Of a stretch of DNA of 64,000 bases, positions 61,324 to 64,000 are shown piece by piece. Within the stretch, counting starts at the first letter, position 1. Every line of letters begins with the position of its first letter. The notes beneath the pieces were generated by a model. That model searched no databases and was not told the origin of the DNA. It worked only from the letters and a program-made list of their open reading frames with translations. The position numbers were made by a program, and so were the translations under genes. The DNA lies in the NCBI GenBank assembly GCA_964057225.1, contig OZ059895.1, positions 12,090,001-12,154,000 of the forward strand. Direction: 5' to 3'. Source of the stretch: Auanema rhodensis. Lineage: Eukaryota > Nematoda > Chromadorea > Rhabditida > Rhabditidae.

Positions 61324-61943
61324 CGTATGTTAACGAAGTGTTGAACATGAACATCGGAACATGAACTGCACCTTCCAATACATAAAGCCAAGATGATTGC
61401 CAGTAACGATGGTAAAGATGTTTGCGACCCTCTAGTAAAGAGAGAGAATTTTGGTGGCTTTCTCGTATGGTTTAAAATAGGGTAAATATGCTTTTGAAAG
61501 GTTTCATGATCCAAAATATTAGCGTCTTGTGTGTTCGTTTGTTTTAATTGCAACGTATCATTGTGGTCTTCTGTTATTTTTTGATCAGTTTCATGATCTT
61601 CTTGTTCGGAGATTGTTTTATGTTTTAATTTCATGATGTTGAGCATGGTTTGAGTGTTTCTGGACCATGTCTTATATCTATATTGGCTGTAACCCATGCG
61701 GCATAGACAAGAGACTATGAGGGTAACTGCCATAATGGTTATTATCACTGTCCATGTTGCCATTTCTGGGGAGCAATGAGGATTCGCTATAAGTTTTGTG
61801 GTGAACATGTTAGAGTCCTTGCAACTATTGATTTCTTCGGCATACGTCGAAGTAATTATAATCGGTAGTGAAAGGGCTTTCATTATGTCAGCTGCTATTT
61901 TTGGGTTTATTTTATTTTTTCTTTGGTGTGTGGCATAGGACAT
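61305..61943 (-). CDS. N-terminal envelope-region ORF of BEL element B
   Basis: 212 codons. It contains a membrane span (TWTVIITIMAVTLIVSCLC) near residues 65-83, a charged cytoplasmic-like middle, and a second hydrophobic segment (LLAIILALCIGRCSSCS) close to the end. The latter looks like the internal signal peptide preceding the Gc-like domain. It overlaps the Gc-like ORF by 19 bp in a different frame. Confidence 0.55.
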   Translation of the reverse strand: MSYATHQRKNKINPKIAADIMKALSLPIIITSTYAEEINSCKDSNMFTTKLIANPHCSPEMATWTVIITIMAVTLIVSCLCRMGYSQYRYKTWSRNTQTMLNIMKLKHKTISEQEDHETDQKITEDHNDTLQLKQTNTQDANILDHETFQKHIYPILNHTRKPPKFSLFTRGSQTSLPSLLAIILALCIGRCSSCSDVHVQHFVNIRCDTTT

Positions 61944-62011
61944 TTTTAGTGGGAAGGCTTTTATATTTTCCTTCTCAGTGACCTCATCTTGTTCTGTATA
62001 TTTTGCTGTTT

Positions 62012-62770
62012 TTACTGATGATAGTTTTGTTTTATTTTGAGGTCGATCGTTTGTTGCATCCTCATTATTCTCTGTTTCTGGAGTGTATCATGTTGAGAGT
62101 TATCTGATTCATATGCAATTTCGTAATTATGGTTGCTATCATTTATGTTATTGTTCTCATGTATTGTTTCATCTGTATGTTCTATAGGATGATCGGAGTG
62201 TATGTTGTCTAATACGGTATCAGTATGTGGTATTCTATCTGTTGAGCTATTATTTTCTTGGACTATGTGTGAGTTGTCTTCTATGATTTTGTTGTTGCTA
62301 GTGTTGCATCTTATCTCTAGTGGATAGAGCTGATTGATGGATCGAGCAATTATGTTTCCGTTGCTTGTTGCAACTTTTGCTGAACGTATGTTGCCATCTG
62401 AGCTAGTAATTGTTTCAATAATGCGACCTAGTTTCCATGTTCCTCGTGGCGACATGTCGTTTTGTATTATTACTATTTCATCCTCGTGAGGAAAGAGATT
62501 TGTGTGATTTTTTCTCTTGTTTTTATGTTTGAAAATGTCTTTTAAACTAGTTAGATACTCCTCCTGGAAACGTGTCCAGAATTTAGACGCTGAGTCTTCT
62601 GATAACTGAAGAGCTTCTAGCGCTTGCTCTGTTGATTGAATCGTTTGAATATCGCTATGGATATCAAATATATGAGTATCCGCGTTGTTTTCAGGTAATG
62701 AAAACTTTATGGCTGATGTTAAAAAGTCAATTGGCCTTATGGGTAGAGTATCTAAATTATCTGGGTGTGG
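62012..62770 (-). pseudogene. pol: C-terminal part of BEL Pol (end of integrase and DUF5641 domain)
   Basis: Open frame with DTLPIRPIDF near 62750, FWTRFQEEYLTSLKDIF near 62580 and LFPHEDEIVIIQND followed by RGTWKLGRIIE, the C-terminal DUF5641 signature of BEL/Pao polyproteins. An acidic, His/Asn-rich tail follows to the stop at 62012. The first ATG is at 62455, inside the domain, so this part has no proper start. It is in a different frame from the upstream pol segment, with the junction at about 62770. Confidence 0.75.
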
Positions 62771-64000
62771 ATGGGTGAGTCTTTTGGTAGCGATGGCATA
62801 TCTGGTAATTCATAAGGATGTGATTGAAATCTTTTACATGTCACACAGTTTTTCAATGTTTGCTTAATGACTCCGGTTATTTTTGGTATATAGAACTTTT
62901 GTCTGAGTTGAATAAGCGTGAAATGTTTGCCTTGATGATTATTGTCTTTGTGTATTTTGTTGATCAGTTTTTTAACTATGGGGTTTGTTTTAAGAAGGAA
63001 TATAGGGTTTTTCGTCTCTTCGGGAAGAAGAGTATTTTGTAAACGACTTCTTACGCGATAAATGTCCCATGTATCTTTGAAGAATTTTAAATTTATATTT
63101 CTTTGCTGTAGCTCATCGAGGCTCATATTAGATTGGCTGTTACTGATCAAAATTTTTTCAATTATGTTGATGTCTTCAGCAGTATTCGTATCTGTTGATG
63201 TGAGATGTTTTATTTTTTGCAACTTGTTGGCGTTGTTAGGATGGACTTTAAGAAACCATTTTTTGAATAATTTTCCTACGGTTGTCATTGTTTTGATCAC
63301 ATCATCATAGTTTTCACGAATGTTCCAAATATCATCGGTTGGAAGATTGTCTATAATTATGTGGACCACATTGTGATGCTCCGATTCTGATTCTGCGTTA
63401 TTCCTGTTAGAGTTCTTAGGCGAGCCGAATGATGTCAGAGGGTTATGAGCGGAAAGTTTAGTTAACCAATGTGGACCCTTTATCCAGTCGGAATCTTGTA
63501 GTTTCTCGATGTCTGCACCTCGGGATCCAATGTCTGCAGTATTGTACGAGGTTTGTACATGATGTAATTCTACATTGCAACATACTTGTTTGATTTGGTG
63601 TAGCTGTTTATTTATAATGTTTGTTTGATTTTTAATGAACAGTGGGAGGGATTTTAGAGAAATAATCCATGATAGCGCGATGTTGCTATCGCTTACAATG
63701 TTGACTTTTGCCACTTTCGGGCATATGGTTACAATAGCTAATGCCATTCGTACTGCTAAGCGGATGGCTAATAATTCTAATCGAGGAATTGTGGTCTTAT
63801 TTTTGGGTGCTATGCGGGATTTACCGTTGAGCAGAGAACTAATCTGCTCGTTTGTTTGGAAATATGAACATGCGGCCATGGCTTGGTTGCTTGCGTCAGC
63901 AAAGACCCATAACTGTGTTTTATGTTCAGAGAATTTAAAATATCTTTTCATGGTCAATTGCTGATTGTTAATGTGATTAATATGTTGTTCCCATTGTTTG
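62752..64000 (-). pseudogene. pol: BEL Pol fragment: RNase H and integrase zinc domain, core deleted
   Basis: The frame is open from the right edge to a stop at 62752. RNase H motifs are FADASN, RLELLAIRLA, SDSNIALSW and NTADIGSRG. The integrase zinc domain shows HKDNNHQGKH and CVTCKRFQ. After MPSLPKDSP the sequence jumps to the end of the integrase domain in another frame. The expected 200-300 residues with the D,D,E triad are absent, so this copy cannot integrate itself. RT lies beyond the window. Confidence 0.85.

Larger units (their letters stand above)
58654..64000 (-). mobile_element. BEL/Pao retrotransposon B with phlebovirus-type envelope, partial (continues past right edge)
   Basis: On the minus strand, reading from the right edge: RNase H and integrase zinc domain, a deletion of the integrase core, the C-terminal pol domain, two envelope-like ORFs, a zinc-knuckle ORF and the 3' LTR ending at 58654. 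It is related to element A by LTR similarity and resembles Tas-type nematode BEL elements that carry a bunyavirus-like envelope. The 5' part lies outside the window. Confidence 0.9.

Noticed and set aside
1..64000. A circular sequence joining element A gag at the left edge to element B pol at the right edge
   Set aside because: The join would lack protease and RT and the two LTRs are diverged, so two separate partial elements are more likely.

Overview
This window is a eukaryotic, AT-rich 5S ribosomal DNA locus, most probably from a nematode. The evidence is a 118-nt 5S rRNA gene very close to the nematode type, spliceosomal introns of only 43-46 nt, and mobile elements primed by tRNA-Gly and tRNA-Gln. 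No spliced-leader RNA gene was seen in the 5S spacer, unlike the linked 5S/SL1 arrays of Caenorhabditis and Ascaris. The species cannot be named from sequence alone. I found no conventional single-copy host gene.

The backbone is a head-to-tail 5S array on the + strand (basic unit 528-530 bp). It is visible in four blocks: 2304-12856, 24912-27621, 39361-39547 and 54663-58653. It holds 26 full-length 5S genes, one gene interrupted by a transposon, and ten units keeping only the first 33 nt of the gene. Every full unit carries a second, degenerate 5' fragment of the 5S gene just downstream. Recombination between the gene and this fragment explains the ten headless units. Higher-order duplications (1,613, about 1,803, 1,274 and 929 bp) are layered on top.

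Five mobile elements sit in or at the edge of the array. (1) BEL/Pao element A, minus strand, cut by the left edge: 5' LTR 1909-2303, tRNA-Gly primer site and gag 1-1631. (2) Ty3/Gypsy-like element C, plus strand, 12857-24911, with TCAT target duplication and 366-bp LTRs differing at about two positions; its polyprotein has four in-frame stops and one frameshift. (3) Ty3/Gypsy-like element D, minus strand, 27622-39360, with 340-bp LTRs that look identical and one intact 2,947-codon ORF plus a small downstream ORF. (4) A Polinton/Maverick, 39548-54662, with 578/579-bp terminal inverted repeats and a 6-bp target duplication (GCCGTA), inserted into the last bases of a 5S gene. It carries a spliced protein-primed DNA polymerase, major capsid protein and packaging ATPase, but a broken minor capsid gene, a broken protease and only a stub of integrase. 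(5) BEL/Pao element B, minus strand, 58654 to the right edge, with RNase H, an integrase that has lost its catalytic core, a phlebovirus-type envelope region and an extra zinc-knuckle ORF next to the 3' LTR.

Elements C and D share an unusual order: Gag, then an envelope-like glycoprotein with mucin-like Thr-rich tract, then protease, RT, RNase H and integrase, all in one reading frame. Element C also carries, in its leader and on the opposite strand, an unrecognised two-exon gene with a 45-nt intron. The two BEL elements abut exactly the same nucleotide of the 5S unit. Together this suggests that 5S rDNA is a preferred landing site or refuge for several unrelated element classes in this genome.
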